Source: Dirofilaria immitis (Eukaryota > Nematoda > Chromadorea > Rhabditida > Onchocercidae). Taken from it: a stretch of DNA of 64,000 bases. This document shows, in pieces, positions 1 through 12,930 of this stretch (position 1 is the stretch's first letter; every line of letters begins with the position of its first letter). Position numbers and translations under genes: made by a program. The stretch is from assembly GCA_024305405.1 (NCBI GenBank), contig JAKNDB010000092.1, positions 250,001 through 314,000 of the forward strand. Direction: 5' to 3'. Under the pieces are notes generated by a model that had not been told where the DNA came from, searched no databases, and was given only the letters and a program-made list of their open reading frames with translations.

Positions 1-842
1 ACTCTTATCTAATTATTGTTATCATTTTAAAATTTACTTATCTTATTGAAAAGGTATAAAGTTGCATATATTCAAAAGAAATGAATTCATTATTGTTTCA
101 TATCGAATTAATCATTTTTTAATTCAAATTTGAATATAAGGTATTCAATTTATTTGTTTACGCATCTGTATACCTGTATAGGTACACCTGCAATATGTAT
201 AAGGTATATATGCGTAGGTACGATGAAATCATATTTGCTCATTTTTGTATTACATAAAAAATAAATGAAAAACAATCAAAATGGATTAAGCCAACATATT
301 TATGCATACAATTTTTTAAAAAAAAGATTAGAACAAAGCGTGGGCGAAGAGAAAAAGCCTCAGTCTATTCTTGTTGCGGGGAAGCGGGGAAAAGGTGGGA
401 TTGAGTGGGAAGGGAAGAAGAAAAAAACGACAGAAAAACTATGCTATAAAATATGTTATAACCTTTGAAGCTTCTCTTCATTGTTAAAAATCATTTTAAA
501 AAGAGAATGAAAAAAAAATTTATTTTCTTTTCATTTTCTCTTTACTACTTCTCTCTTACTCCCTCTACTTCCCTCCCTCTTTCTCTTTTCTTCTCTATCT
601 CTCTCTCTTTATCTCTTTTGTTTCTTTTTTTTATTCGTTTGTCATATCCTATTGAAATGCAAATTAACGAAACATTACGCTCCATTTTCAACAAATACAT
701 ACCCTCTTCCCTCTCCGACCATCTTTATTGTTTGTAATCTCACCTCCTCTCCATCTACCCTTACCTCTCCCTGTCCTCTTCAAGTCATTCCCTCTTAATT
801 TTTATTTATTATTCTTTTTTTTCATTCTTTAAATATTCTATT

Positions 843-1211
<369 letters not shown>

Positions 1212-1881
1212 GCTATTAATATTAGATAAGAATAGGAACATTATCTTTTGAATGTTTTATTATTACTATTATTATTGTGATTATTATTATTATTAATATA
1301 TTAAAATAACTTTTAAATATTCTCTTATTGTTATTATCATTTTAATATTATTGTTATTAATATCAAAATAAGAATAAGAGTAACTTCTTAAATGTTTCTA
1401 TAATTATTATTATTACAGTTGTAGTTATTGTTGACAACTATTAATGTTATTAAATGTATTGTTTTCTTTTTCCTTTCCTTTTTTTTTTTGTATTTCATAA
1501 TATATATATTAATAAACATTATCTCATGAAGCGTATAATAACATCTAACGAGATCACGTGGATGAATGAAATGAATGAATGAAATCATCTGATTATTGTT
1601 GGAATACGAATTGGTTGTGTGACATGATCGAATGATATGATGTTATTTATGATGATGTCTTTTATCATATTGAATATCATCATGCTTTTTTGAATTTAGA
1701 AAAGTAATTTTATCGTTGAATTTTATAGCTATGTATGCTCTACCGTACTTAATATTGTTTTTTTTTTTTTTTTATCTTTTTGTTTACCATTTTTTAGGAG
1801 AAGTATAGTACGATCAAATTTCTTGTTGCTAACATTAATTTAATATTATCATCATAAATAGAATAGAATTCTGACCGAATT

Positions 1882-2140
1882 ATTGTTCAAAAATAATTTA
1901 ACCTGAGTTATAAAAAAAATTGTTGAATATAATATATATATTCTATTAATGTTATTATAATATGAGTTTAAAAAAATTGTCAAAAAATAATTTAATCTGA
2001 ATTCAAAAAATTGTTCGAGAATAATTTGATTTGAATTGGAAGAATCATCGAAAATAATTAAATTTAAATTAAAAAAGACATCAGGAATGATTTAAAAAAT
2101 TTCAAAAGTGATTTAACCTAAGCTTAAAAAGTTGTTTACA
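1882..2140. repeat. Degenerate ~35 bp tandem repeat
   Basis: A diverged unit recurs about six times. It has the form of TTGTTC/TTGTCA, then AAAATAATTTAA, a short CTGAATT-like stretch and an A run. Units vary in length and sequence, so this looks like an old minisatellite. No coding potential is seen. Confidence 0.55.
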
Positions 2141-2586
2141 TTTTGAAATATCATATCTATTGGCTGTTTGTGAAAGAGAAAATAGTAAATATTGAAAAAT
2201 TCTTAGCTATTCTTTTCAATTTATTAACAAATACCATTTAGATTTCTAATATACTATTCGAGAAATGCATCAAATATTCATTCTTCCTCATTTTCTCTGC
2301 TTATTTTTTTCTTCTTTCATATTTATTTTGTCGTTGAGAGTTGATCAATTTGATAAATATGGTATAAATTTAATAATAAATTATTGCAATAATTTTGGTA
2401 AATCAATTTATTATTGACATAAAATGTTAATATGCTAAATTTATTGGATGAAAAAAAAACATATGAAAAGTTAATAATATATGAAATATGCAATCAACTA
2501 TGAATTTAAATATCTTAAAACATTTGATTCACATAAATACTCTCCCATCTATCCCTCATATACTGTTATTATTATTATTATTATTA

Positions 2587-2629
2587 TTTCATTTCATTCC
2601 ATTTCATTTCATTTCATTTCATTTCATTG
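2587..2629. repeat. (TTTCA)n pentanucleotide repeat
   Basis: About eight TTTCA units, one of them TTCCA, directly follow a short TTA run. Confidence 0.9.
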
Positions 2630-2867
2630 CGTTGTATAATTGACACAGCGACATCATTTTTGATCAGATTTTTTTCTTTTTTTTTTCCTAACAGCCATCA
2701 TCAATTGAATTGATATTGAAAAATAAATTTTTGCAACAAAGAAAATGAGGAAGACAACAGGTAAGAAGGAAGAAAAGAAAAAGTAAGATGGGAACAGATG
2801 ACGAATTGAAGGAGTTGATGATGTCGATGACAATGATAATTCCATCCTTTTAACCATTTATATTATA

Positions 2868-2946
2868 TACATATATATATATATATACATACATATATAC
2901 TTACATACATACACACATACACACACTCACATACAAAAACACACAT

Positions 2947-2977
<31 letters not shown>

Positions 2978-2978
2978 G
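2868..2978. repeat. TA / CATA / (CA)n microsatellite
   Basis: A TA tract grades into CATA and then into a pure CA run that ends near 2,978. Confidence 0.92.
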
Positions 2979-3071
2979 GTGTATGTGTACTTTTTCCTCG
3001 AAATTTTTTATTTGAAAAACTGATATTGTATATAGTACGTTTGAAAACCCTAAAACATTCCATTGCTAGCT

Positions 3072-3895
3072 GGATGGATGGATGAATGAATGAATGAATA
3101 AATGAATGAATGAATGAATAAATGAATGAATGAATGAATAAATGAATGAATGAGTGAATGGACGAATGAATGAATGAATGAATGAATGAATAAATGAATG
3201 AATGAATGAATAAATGAATGAATGAATGAATGAATGAATAAATGAATGAATGAATGAATGAATGGAATGAATGAATGAATGAATGGAATGAATGAATGAA
3301 TGAATGGAATGAATGAATGAATGAATGGAATGAATGAATGAATGAATGGAATGAATGAATGAATGAATGGAATGAATGAATGAATGAATGGAATGAATGA
3401 ATGAATGAATGGAATGAATGAATGAATGAATGGAATGAATGAATGAATGAATGAATGAATGGAATGAATGAATGAATGAATGGAATGAATGAATGAATGA
3501 ATGGAATGAATGAATGAATGAATGGAATGAATGAATGAATGAATGGAAATGAATGAATGAATGAATGGAATGAATGAATGAATGAATGGAATGAATGAAT
3601 GAATGAATGGAATGAATGAATGAATGAATGGAATGAATGAATGAATGAATGGAATGAATGAATGAATGAATGGAATGAATGAATGAATGAATGGAATGAA
3701 TGAATGAATGAATGGAATGAATGAATGAATGAATGAATGAATGAATGAATGAATGAATGAATGAATGAGTGAATGGACGAATGAATGAATGAATGAATGG
3801 ATGGATGAATGAATAAATGAATTAATTAATTAATGAAATGGATGAATGAATGGGATAAATCAATGAACGAATATGTAAATGAATGGATGAATGAA
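3072..3895. repeat. (GAAT)n array with a 21 bp higher-order unit
   Basis: This is a long GAAT tetranucleotide array. Between 3,264 and 3,715 it is organised as a 21 bp unit, one extra G followed by five GAAT. The extra G recurs at 21 intervals, with only two length exceptions (one +8, one +1). The outer parts carry AAAT, GAGT and GGAT variants and are less regular. Confidence 0.95.
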
Positions 3896-4028
3896 TAATT
3901 ACCGAATTTAAAAAGACTTTTCATATGATATTCTTATCTTCTTTCTATTATCATCTAATGTGGTTATCAGTTAACATTGAAGCGAAAATTATGGTGAAAA
4001 GAAATTATAAAAGATATGTATATCATAC

Positions 4029-4277
4029 TGATAAATCGTCCGTTTTCTGTAACATCTCAGTTCTTATCATTTAATCATGTTATTATTATGATAAATGAGT
4101 TCCTCGTCTTCTGTAACATTCTAATTCTTCATATCATCTAATCATATTGATCATCACATAGGAATTGTTCATCTTTTGCATTATCACAGTTCTTATCATC
4201 CAACTGTGTTGATTGTGATAAACGAGTCATAACATCTCATTTTCTTATCATCAAATCATGTTGATTATGATAAACGG
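4029..4277. repeat. Degenerate ~60-65 bp tandem repeat
   Basis: About four diverged copies share the order TGATAAA(C/T)GAGT, TAACATCTCA, TTCTTATCATC, AATCATGTTGAT. No open frame runs through the copies. Confidence 0.55.
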
Positions 4278-4612
4278 AATACTTTCATATTCCCGCGCTT
4301 CTTTCATTTCGAAGAAGTTTGATCTTTCCTCTTTTTCATTTTTATTTTAAAAAATAGTACTTATCTTCTTCTTCTCTTTTATTAAATTGAATTAAAAATA
4401 TATTCATCATATGAATGTTTAATAACTTATTTCCAATTTTACCTTTCTATTCAAACTTAGTTTTTATTTCCTTTATTGTTCATTCTTTTTTCCTTATTTC
4501 TTGTTTAAATTTATTTTCCTCATTCCTATTTCCTTCTATATTTTTCTTTTAATTTAAAAAAAAGTTGTAATTTTTCTAAAAATGTAAAATGATTGAAAGA
4601 TAAAGGAGAAAG

Positions 4613-4680
4613 GGAAGAGAGAGAGAGAGAGAGGAGGGATGGAGAGAGAAAGGAGAGAGATGGAAAGATGAGAAATGAGG
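4613..4680. repeat. GA-rich (GAGA)n tract
   Basis: An imperfect purine run dominated by GAGA and GGAGA. Confidence 0.85.
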
Positions 4681-4920
4681 GAATGTTTCTTTTTGATGAA
4701 CAATAGAAAATAGATGAATAGAAGAAAGAAATAGTTATATATTTGATCGTTTCATTTTTTTTTCAATTTTTGTAATTTCATAAATAGAAGAAAAGTTTTA
4801 AGAGCAGATGGAAAAGTGATGAAGAAGATATGTGAATAATAATAGAATGGAAGAAAGATGAACAGGTAATTAAGATAAAGTAGATGATGAATAGGTAAAT
4901 ACATCAATAGGCATATAAAT

Positions 4921-4951
4921 AATTAGATAGATAGATAAATAGATAGGTAGT
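4921..4951. repeat. (GATA)n short tract
   Basis: Several GATA units with one GGTA variant. Confidence 0.7.
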
Positions 4952-5057
4952 TTAAAGGATGCTTCGCTTCACTATGCACATTCCTAATTTCAATTCAATT
5001 CAATACAATTCATTCAAACTTATGACACACAAGTGACATGCAGCTACACATGCAAAA

Positions 5058-5130
5058 CATACACACATACACACACACACACATACACACATACACACAC
5101 ACATACACACACACATATACATACATACAT
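5058..5130. repeat. (CA)n / CATA microsatellite
   Basis: CACACA runs interrupted by ATACA, ending in a CATA stretch. Confidence 0.92.
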
Positions 5131-6751
5131 TATACCTATAACATACAACTCATTTCGCAAATAAAACATTTCATAATTTTTTCCGCACAGAAAAGGTTAT
5201 ATTTATTTTGATTTTGATGGTAATAAATCGGTTAAAAGAAAGTGTGAGAGAAAGAGGAGGAAGAAGAGAGGTGACAAGATGATAATTACAATTTTTGCTT
5301 GTCATTTCTTTTTTATTATCTTAATCGATAAGATTTTTGAAGCAATTAATTGAAATCGCTACTAGTAAAAGAGCTAAAATTAATTCGAAAAATTTTTGAA
5401 ATTTAAATAATAACATTTCTAATTTTTATTTATTTCTTTCTCTCTTTGTATTTTTCGCTTTTTTTCTTTTAAATTTAATTTAATTTCTTTAATTAATTCC
5501 CAAAATTTTTAGATAATTTAAAATGGCTTCATTTTTAATTTCATTTCAATTTTGTTTTTTTTTTCATTCTATCACACATTTTTCATGTTTGAATGATTTA
5601 TTTTATAACAATTATCCTTGTAATATTTATAAATTTGGTAACAGCAGCTGTGATATCTTCATAATAACTGCTGCTAAAATATCTTATAAATAGTTGGATT
5701 TGCGTTTCAGGGCCAATTAAATAATTAATAATATATGAAGAATAGAAAATCATTGATAATTTCTTTCAAATCTTATCAAATAATATATTATCTAACATAA
5801 GATTGTATGATTATAAATGAAATCAAAATATTTGAATTAAAATTAATAAGTATTGATTAATTTATCATCTTGGCCATATATATTCTTCATATTATAACAA
5901 TTATCATCGTATTACAGTTTTTCCCAGATATATAATAATGATTTGATTGATGCAAGTTGCTATAAGTGTTCCTATTGTATTCGATGAATTTTTATTTTTC
6001 ATTCTCATTGTTATTGCTATTGTCATTGTCGACATTGTCATTTTTATTGTCGTTGTAGTCGTTGTATATTAAATCTTTTCATCTCCATCATCAATAATCA
6101 ACATCAACGTCAACATTATCGTCATCATCACTATTATTATTGTTATTGCCACATCATCATTACCATTAACCAATTGAATTTATTGAACTGTATAGACCTC
6201 GTGGTACTTTCTTTTTGTAGCAATATTTTCATTTATGTTTTCATGTCTGATATATGTATTATTTTCATTATCATCATTGTTATCATTATCATCATCATTA
6301 CTAACAACTGCTATCAGTACAAAGCTAAGAATTAGTTTGTCCTCTCATCACTTTGTCACTTTCCCATTCTAATATCATCTTAATAATTTTTTAATAGGAA
6401 ATATTATTTTTTCCCTCTCTTCTTCCTTTCTGCTTTTTCTTAAAGAAAAATTGATTGAATATATATGACCTATGACTTCAATTGATCTTGATATTGTCGA
6501 AATATTTTTTGCTACGAAAAAAAAGAGAAGGGATAGAAGATATTAATAAATCATTTATCAAAAAATATTTCAATTTCGATTATTCTTTTTTCGATTTCTG
6601 ATATATATTGTTATTGTAAGTAATATTTCACTTAAAAGTTTTTTTTTTTAGGGAAAAAGAGAAAAGAAATTTAAGTAAAGCTTGGTAAGTTTTGAATAAT
6701 TTTGGATTCAATCGTTCGTTTCATACCATCATTTAATTTGAATCAGTCCTA

Positions 6752-9305
6752 ATGACCGAATTAACAATGCTTTATCCATCCATCGTAACAGCATCATCAG
6801 CATCAACAATACCGATCAATATATCATCATCAGGTGGAATTGCTGCAACTCACAAATTACACAATCATCATCATCAGCATCAGCAACATCGAGATGATGA
6901 ATTATTAGATGATGATGATGATCTTGGGTCTATATCTTCAGATGGTGGTCGTTCTTCAGGTACTAGCGTGATTATTTTTTATCACTCTCATTAATATTTA
7001 TATTATTGAACTTTCATTTTAATAGCAGTTTTTTTAGCTAAAATTTATTTAAAAATAAGCATAATTTTTCCTTTGTTTATTTAATTAATTATTCTTAGAT
7101 TTAAAATGTTTCCTCGACAAAAATTTGATTTAATAATTTTATTTTTGTATTAAATAATATCTTGATATGGATTAATTCTTACATCGATATTATCAATTTA
7201 CTGTAAGCGAAATTATTAGCTGTTATGCTTAAAAATTAGTTGATATTAAAGTAAGCATTTTTTAGAGTTAATCAGTTCTAAGGTTCGCACAAAATGTATA
7301 TAAAATTCACTGTACAGGTCATGCGATAAGTCTTGGCTCCGGTAAAATGTCTATAGAATCACATGTAAAACGACCAATGAATGCCTTTATGGTTTGGTCC
7401 AGAGGGCAACGACGAAAAATGGCACAAGATAATCCAAAATGCACAATAGTGAAATTAGCAAACGTTTGGGTAAGATTTTATTGCAAACTCCCAACTGTTA
7501 ATTTAGACATACATTTGAAATGGATCAATTTGATCCATTTCAAATGTCTCAATTTTTTCTTTAAATTCAAATTTATTATAAAATTAAATTAAATATAATG
7601 AGTTTTAAACAAAGAAAATAACATTACCTTAAAAGAATTATTTTTAAAAATTCTTTTTCCAACTTATTCATTTTTAAATTTATTTCCTTTTTAGGTGCCG
7701 AATGGAAGCAACTTTGTGACGCGGAAAAAGGCCATTTATAGATGAAGCAAAACGTCTTCGAGCGTTACACATGAAGGAACATCCGGATTATAAGTATCGA
7801 CCACGGCGAAAACCGAAAAGTGTAACGAAAACAAAAGAAAAATACCGGTTTACATTGCCATTTACCGCTTTTCCGGCAACAAATTTGCTAAGTTTGTCTT
7901 TCTCTTTCATATAATTATGATAAATTGAAATTGTATTATTTATTAATTAATCGAATGGATATTAATCTTATAATCATAAATTTAAAAAGATTTAATTTCA
8001 TTTTACAGTAAATTTTGTATTTTGTACAAGGATGAAATTTAATTATTAATTAAATTATTTTACAAAATGAAAAATATTGATTGATCTTACCGTTTATTAC
8101 TTAATTAATTAGATATTGGTCTCATACAGTTATAATAAATTCGAATTAGATAAGATTTAATTCTACCTTGCAAATTTTATTCTCTTATATGCGAATGAAA
8201 TTTAATTGAAATTAGTAATTAAATCATTGAATGAAAATGAGAGGAAAACAAGGTATTAATTAAATTATTATTACTCATACATAAAATATCAATGAAATGA
8301 TAAGAGTTATGCAGTCATACTATCCGTTTTTATGTTCTCAACCTGTAATCGATTTATGAATATTAGCCCTAAATTTCATTATTTAATTTTGGATTAATTT
8401 AATAAAGAAAGAAATTGTCATATTTTTAGGTCAACAAACAGTATCACGGGCAGCACCATTTTATCCATCAATGAATCCACTTGATATGGCGGCTAAAATT
8501 GCCGCTGATAGTGCGGCATTATCAAAAGCTACCGAATTTCCCTACTATCCACCTTTTTTCATCCTACAGCACCGGCCAATACAACAGCTGGGTAGTTGAA
8601 CAGACATATTTTTAGCTTTTTTTTCTTTGTTCCTATTATTACAATAGATTATGATAAGTTTTAAAGTCTAGACTTCTAGGCTGTTTATTGTAATCTTAAC
8701 TTTTTCTTCTTTTATTTAATTTTCATTTTGCTATTTTAAATGCAAAAAAATACAATTACTATTTGCTTTAATTCGAGATATTTATTTTTTTAAATAAAAT
8801 ATGTGAAATAGGATAATGAATATGAAACAATAATAGACATTTTTTTTTAATATTTAAAATAGTAAATGATAATAATGATATGATTATACAATATGATATG
8901 AAAATATATTAAAATTTGATGATATAAATAATGGCGTTTAAATAGTAATTAAATTAATTTCGTGATTAATTTATTGTAAGAATAAGTTATATTTACTATC
9001 AAGATGGAACTCTTTTCTTATATTAATTGATCTTATTCAGGTCTTTGATATTTATAAATAATTTTAGATAACATTGCAAATTATTATTTGTTTACATTTA
9101 TCACAAATGTTAAATGTAAACAATATATGACAATTTTATGATTATAAATTTATTTATCATTATTATTTTTCTTTTTTTCAGTTTAATGCCCGCTTACAAT
9201 CCATATGATTTGCAACGAAATGTATTAGCAGCATATGCAATGAAAACAAATGCTATGGCGCATGCAGCTGCAGCTGCAGTAGCAGTACAATCACCTATAG
9301 CAACA

Positions 9306-9339
<34 letters not shown>

Positions 9340-9407
9340 GCAATGGTAATAATAATGGTCCTACATGTTGTGCTACAACTTTAACACAGGCTGCATCAAC
9401 CGTATAA
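6752..9407 (+). CDS. SoxB-group HMG-box transcription factor (SOX-2/SOX-3-like), 5 exons, with three homopolymer frame breaks
   Basis: A sequence-specific nuclear DNA-binding factor of the SoxB group, a class linked to neural and early cell-fate control. Exons are 6752-6959, 7318-7469, 7695-7891, 8430-8591 and 9182-9407, all GT-AG. The start is the ATG at 6752. About 315 residues are expected. The HMG box spans about residues 85-163, begins [20 protein letters not shown] and ends near [13 protein letters not shown]. Intron 2 splits the box at the conserved RLG site. After the box a [10 protein letters not shown] stretch resembles the SoxB2 (Sox14/21) extension, so a sox-3 type is more likely than sox-2; this is inference. 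The N-terminus has His-rich and Asp-rich runs. The C-terminus has poly-Ala (about 269-273) and poly-Asn (about 283-293). Conserved frame is lost at three sites: A runs at 7436-7439 and 7725-7729 and a T run at 8554-8559 are each one base short. All exon phases close once this is allowed for. Confidence 0.93.
7511..7547. repeat. 37 bp near-perfect palindrome in Sox intron 2
   Basis: Two 18 bp arms, the left beginning ACATTTGAAATGG, are exact reverse complements around a single central T. The palindrome lies in the intron that interrupts the HMG box. Confidence 0.95.
9304..9339 (+). repeat. AAT repeat coding poly-Asn in the Sox gene
   Basis: A run of AAT codons in the last Sox exon gives a poly-Asn tract of about 11 residues, followed by an S/G/N-rich tail. 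It is probably length-variable. Confidence 0.9.
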
Positions 9408-9704
9408 ATTTTGATATACGTCTGTTTCAGGTATGATAATTAATACCATTCATTTTTTTATGTATTTATTTCGCTTTGTTAATATAATTTATCATTTGAA
9501 AAAAAACGAAAAAAGATTGTCTTACATTCTTATCATAATCATTTCAATTTTTATATTTTAAATTAATGAAATTACAAATTAGCTAAAATTTAGATAAAAT
9601 TTTAATGAAATTCTAAACAAAAAAATAGATAATTATTTATAACTTTTCTTTCATTTTTTATGAAATCTTTCTTTTTGCATACTTATCTATCAAATTTTAG
9701 CAGT

Positions 9705-9710
9705 AATAAA
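9705..9710 (+). terminator. Possible Sox polyadenylation signal
   Basis: An AATAAA lies about 300 bases after the Sox stop codon. In such AT-rich DNA the motif occurs often by chance, so this is tentative. Confidence 0.3.
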
Positions 9711-9821
9711 TTAATTAAATAGAATGAGTGATAATATAATTTTTTTTTAAATAATCAAATATAATTTCTATTTCATACGAAATATTCTTAACATATTAGG
9801 AAGTTTTTATCAATTTAAAAT

Positions 9822-9861
9822 TTTCTAAATTTGACAATTTGAAAATTGTCAAATTTAGAAA
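9822..9861. repeat. 18 bp perfect hairpin with 4-base loop
   Basis: The arms at 9822-9839 and 9844-9861 are exact reverse complements (left arm begins TTTCTAAATTTGACAA) around the loop TGAA. The hairpin is about 415 bases downstream of the Sox stop codon. It is short for a microRNA precursor, and its function is unknown. Confidence 0.9.
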
Positions 9862-11368
9862 TATGTAATCGTTGTATTTAAGCAATTCATTTTTTTTTTT
9901 TTTAAATATGATTCTTTATTTTTTATTTCTTTTTTTCGCATTTTAAATTTCCAATGAAAATTATCATTGGATAACAATATGAGAAGTTTAGTTTAATGTG
10001 TCGTATGTTTGTATTATATGTCATTATACTTGTCCTCAACTTCACTCTTTCTTCCTTTTCCTCCTTCTTTTTTTCTTTAAATTTATTTCTCAACTTAGAA
10101 AAAAAAATTGCTTTATGATTCATCAAGCAAAATAATTCCGATTTTGGGAAAGCAAAGAGAAGAATGAAAAAAATAAAAAAGGAAAGGTATGCTTTGTTTG
10201 CACTTTGTTGAAATATTTTTGACCTTTAATGGTAAAGATAGTTGTTATCATATCAGTAAAAAAATGAAAATTATTATCATATCAATAAAAGATAGAAGAT
10301 GAAATGAGAAAAAAACGAAAGAAAAATAGAAAGTTTTGTTAAGAATTATTATTTACGCCTATCACTAAAATTAATGATAACAATTCTAGCGCTTCTCACA
10401 CTTTGATTATATTTATTGATATTATCTTTAATTGAAATAAGTTTTGTCTGTATTCGTTGTTATAAAATTTCTTTCAACAATAGAAACGATATTTCCTTTT
10501 TTTTGATGTCTTAGAAATAATATTCTGATAATAAATATCAAATTACTTTACTGTTATCAACAAGAAAAAGTACTGGATATTGTGCAAAAATTATTGAATG
10601 AAATTTTTAATATAGGAAATGAATTATAAGAATTGAATTTAATTAACAATGATATTTCAATTTATTCAGATTTATTATTATTAATAATAATGAATTGAAT
10701 ATATTATTTATTTTACCATTTCCATTTTATTCATTCTTCTTTACTTTTAATTATTATTAAGGGAAAAAAATTATTCTATATAAGGAAGAATTAGGTTAAG
10801 AATAAATGTGGAATTGAGAAACAGATTAATGAATTAATTATGAGAAAAGAAATTAAAATTAAAATGAATATTAAACTTATGAATGAAGAGAGGTTGAAGA
10901 ATGGGTATATACATAAACGTTTGTATAATAATAGTGATGATGATGGTGATAATAATAATAATAATAATAGATAATAATAGCACTAATAATAATAGTTATA
11001 ATAATAATAGCAACGGCAATGACGACAATTGATAGCATTGATGATGGAATAATATTATTGAAGATGACGATAAATAGCACAATCTCTTTTATTTCATTAT
11101 CTTCTTCTTTATTCATTCAAATTTTAAATAAATACTTTATTAAAATCATTAATCTTTAATATTTCTTTTTTCTGCATTTTATAATTTCTCTTCCTCACTC
11201 ATAATATCTCTTTTTTTGTTTTTTCTTTTTCTAAATTTATTAAAATGGGAAATAAATATATAATGCAAGAAAAGAGAAAAAAAGGGGAAGATGAAAACGA
11301 TTTTTGGCAACATAAAATAAATTTTTGAAATTTTACTAAATTTCAAAAAGAAATAAATGAATAGAAAA

Positions 11369-11560
11369 GAAATGATGAATTGCCTTTTCTTTTTATCTAC
11401 TGACATATATTACAACATTTGTGTGTTGTGTGTCGGATCATATGTTTTTTCTTTTTGTTTTAAATATAATTAAATAAGAATTAAAGCAAATAATGAATTA
11501 GCTTTCTTTGTTTATTAACACATATTACAACATTTGTGTCGGATCAAATACTTTTTATTT
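11369..11560. repeat. Two diverged direct repeats (~85 bp, ~120 bp apart)
   Basis: Both copies run through AATGAATT, a T/C-rich stretch, ACATATTACAACATTTGTG and TGTCGGATCA. The first copy carries an extra TGTTGTG insertion. No frame runs through them. Confidence 0.6.
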
Positions 11561-12489
11561 TCAAATTTTAAAACACTTTGAAATATAAATGTTAAAACAG
11601 AAAATCCATTTCATATTGTTCTTTTTTAAAATACAAATAATATGTTATAATTAATTTCAACCTTGGAAAAAGAAAAAGAAAACATTAATGCTTAAAATAA
11701 ATTGGAATGGAAAATAAAAAAATATAACACAGCTATGATAAAAGATAAAAACTATTGGAATATTTTTAAATCATTATTTTACATTGATTTTATCGTAAAT
11801 TTCACGTGGTTATATCTTTATTATACAACTATTTTAATGTTATAATAATATTTAATCATTATATGTTAATTTTATGACATATTACATATTAATTTTACGA
11901 TGTATGTTATGTGTTAATTTAAATTGCATATAACATAGATCGATCTTTTTTTTTATTTCCATATTTTGAAAACATACGGAATAATTTGTGTTTATGTTTA
12001 TGTGATACAGCCACACACACACACACAGAAATATAAATCATTGAAAAAACTAGTCTTTCCTTTTTCCTTTTAAGTTTGCTTGAGAAACCGATCCGATCGA
12101 AGTCAGAAGATCGGGACAATATTGAGATGATATAGTTTTTGGAAACAAAGAAGATGCCATCATCGGCGACGATACGATTTATCACACCTCAAAATCCTTC
12201 TCTTCTAGCCTTTAAAATTATGGATGATTTCGGAACACAAAAGAAATTTTTGTACTGTTATACATATATATGTATCCTTTCTTCTTCTCTTCTTTCTTAT
12301 CCTTCTGAATCTTTGTCGGATACTTTTTCATTTTTTTTTTTTTTTTTTGAATGAATGAGATTGTGATGAAGCGAAGGATGGGAAGAAGAAGCTGTAATTT
12401 TAATTGAAATAAATAAATAATAATATTAGAAAAATAAATCTCACAAAATAACTTACTATTTCCATCTTCTGTTTTTCCTCTTTTTTTTC

Positions 12490-12930
12490 ATTTACGTAGA
12501 GTTTGCAATATTTCCATTTCTTTTCTCGCGTTTCTTTCACGTACATAGAAGTAGCATTGTCTTCACTTTTTCTTTCCGTTTCCTTTACGATGTAAAGTAT
12601 GCAGTATTGCATTTTTTTCGATTTCTTCTTGTACATAAAATATGCATTGTCTTCACATTTTTCCGTTTCTCCTGCGTGTGTAAAATGTACAATATTTTCA
12701 TTTCTTTTTTCTTATCTGCTCTATCTAACTTCACTTGCGTAAAATATGCAATATATCCGTTTCTTTTACGTCACGTAAAGTTGGAAGAAAAATACATGAA
12801 TTTTACGCTCCTTTTTTGCGCTTGAAAAATGGAAGGGAAGATACCGTGTTTCTGCTTTTTATGTACGAAAAGTGAAATAAAATTACGCATTTCTACGTTT
12901 TTTACGTACGTAAAAGTAGAAAATAAGTTG
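12490..12930. repeat. Degenerate ~45-60 bp tandem repeat with ACGTA cores
   Basis: Seven or more diverged copies contain an ACGTA/GCGTA-like core, then AAA(A/G)TATGCA(A/G)TATT and a pyrimidine-rich TTTCTTTT stretch. CpG is unusually frequent for this AT-rich neighbourhood. Both strands have short open frames because of the repeat, but nothing recognisable. Confidence 0.6.

Noticed and set aside
6752..9407. Treating the Sox locus as a pseudogene
   Set aside because: All splice sites, phases and conserved residues are intact apart from one-base run-length faults, which also occur in other essential genes here.
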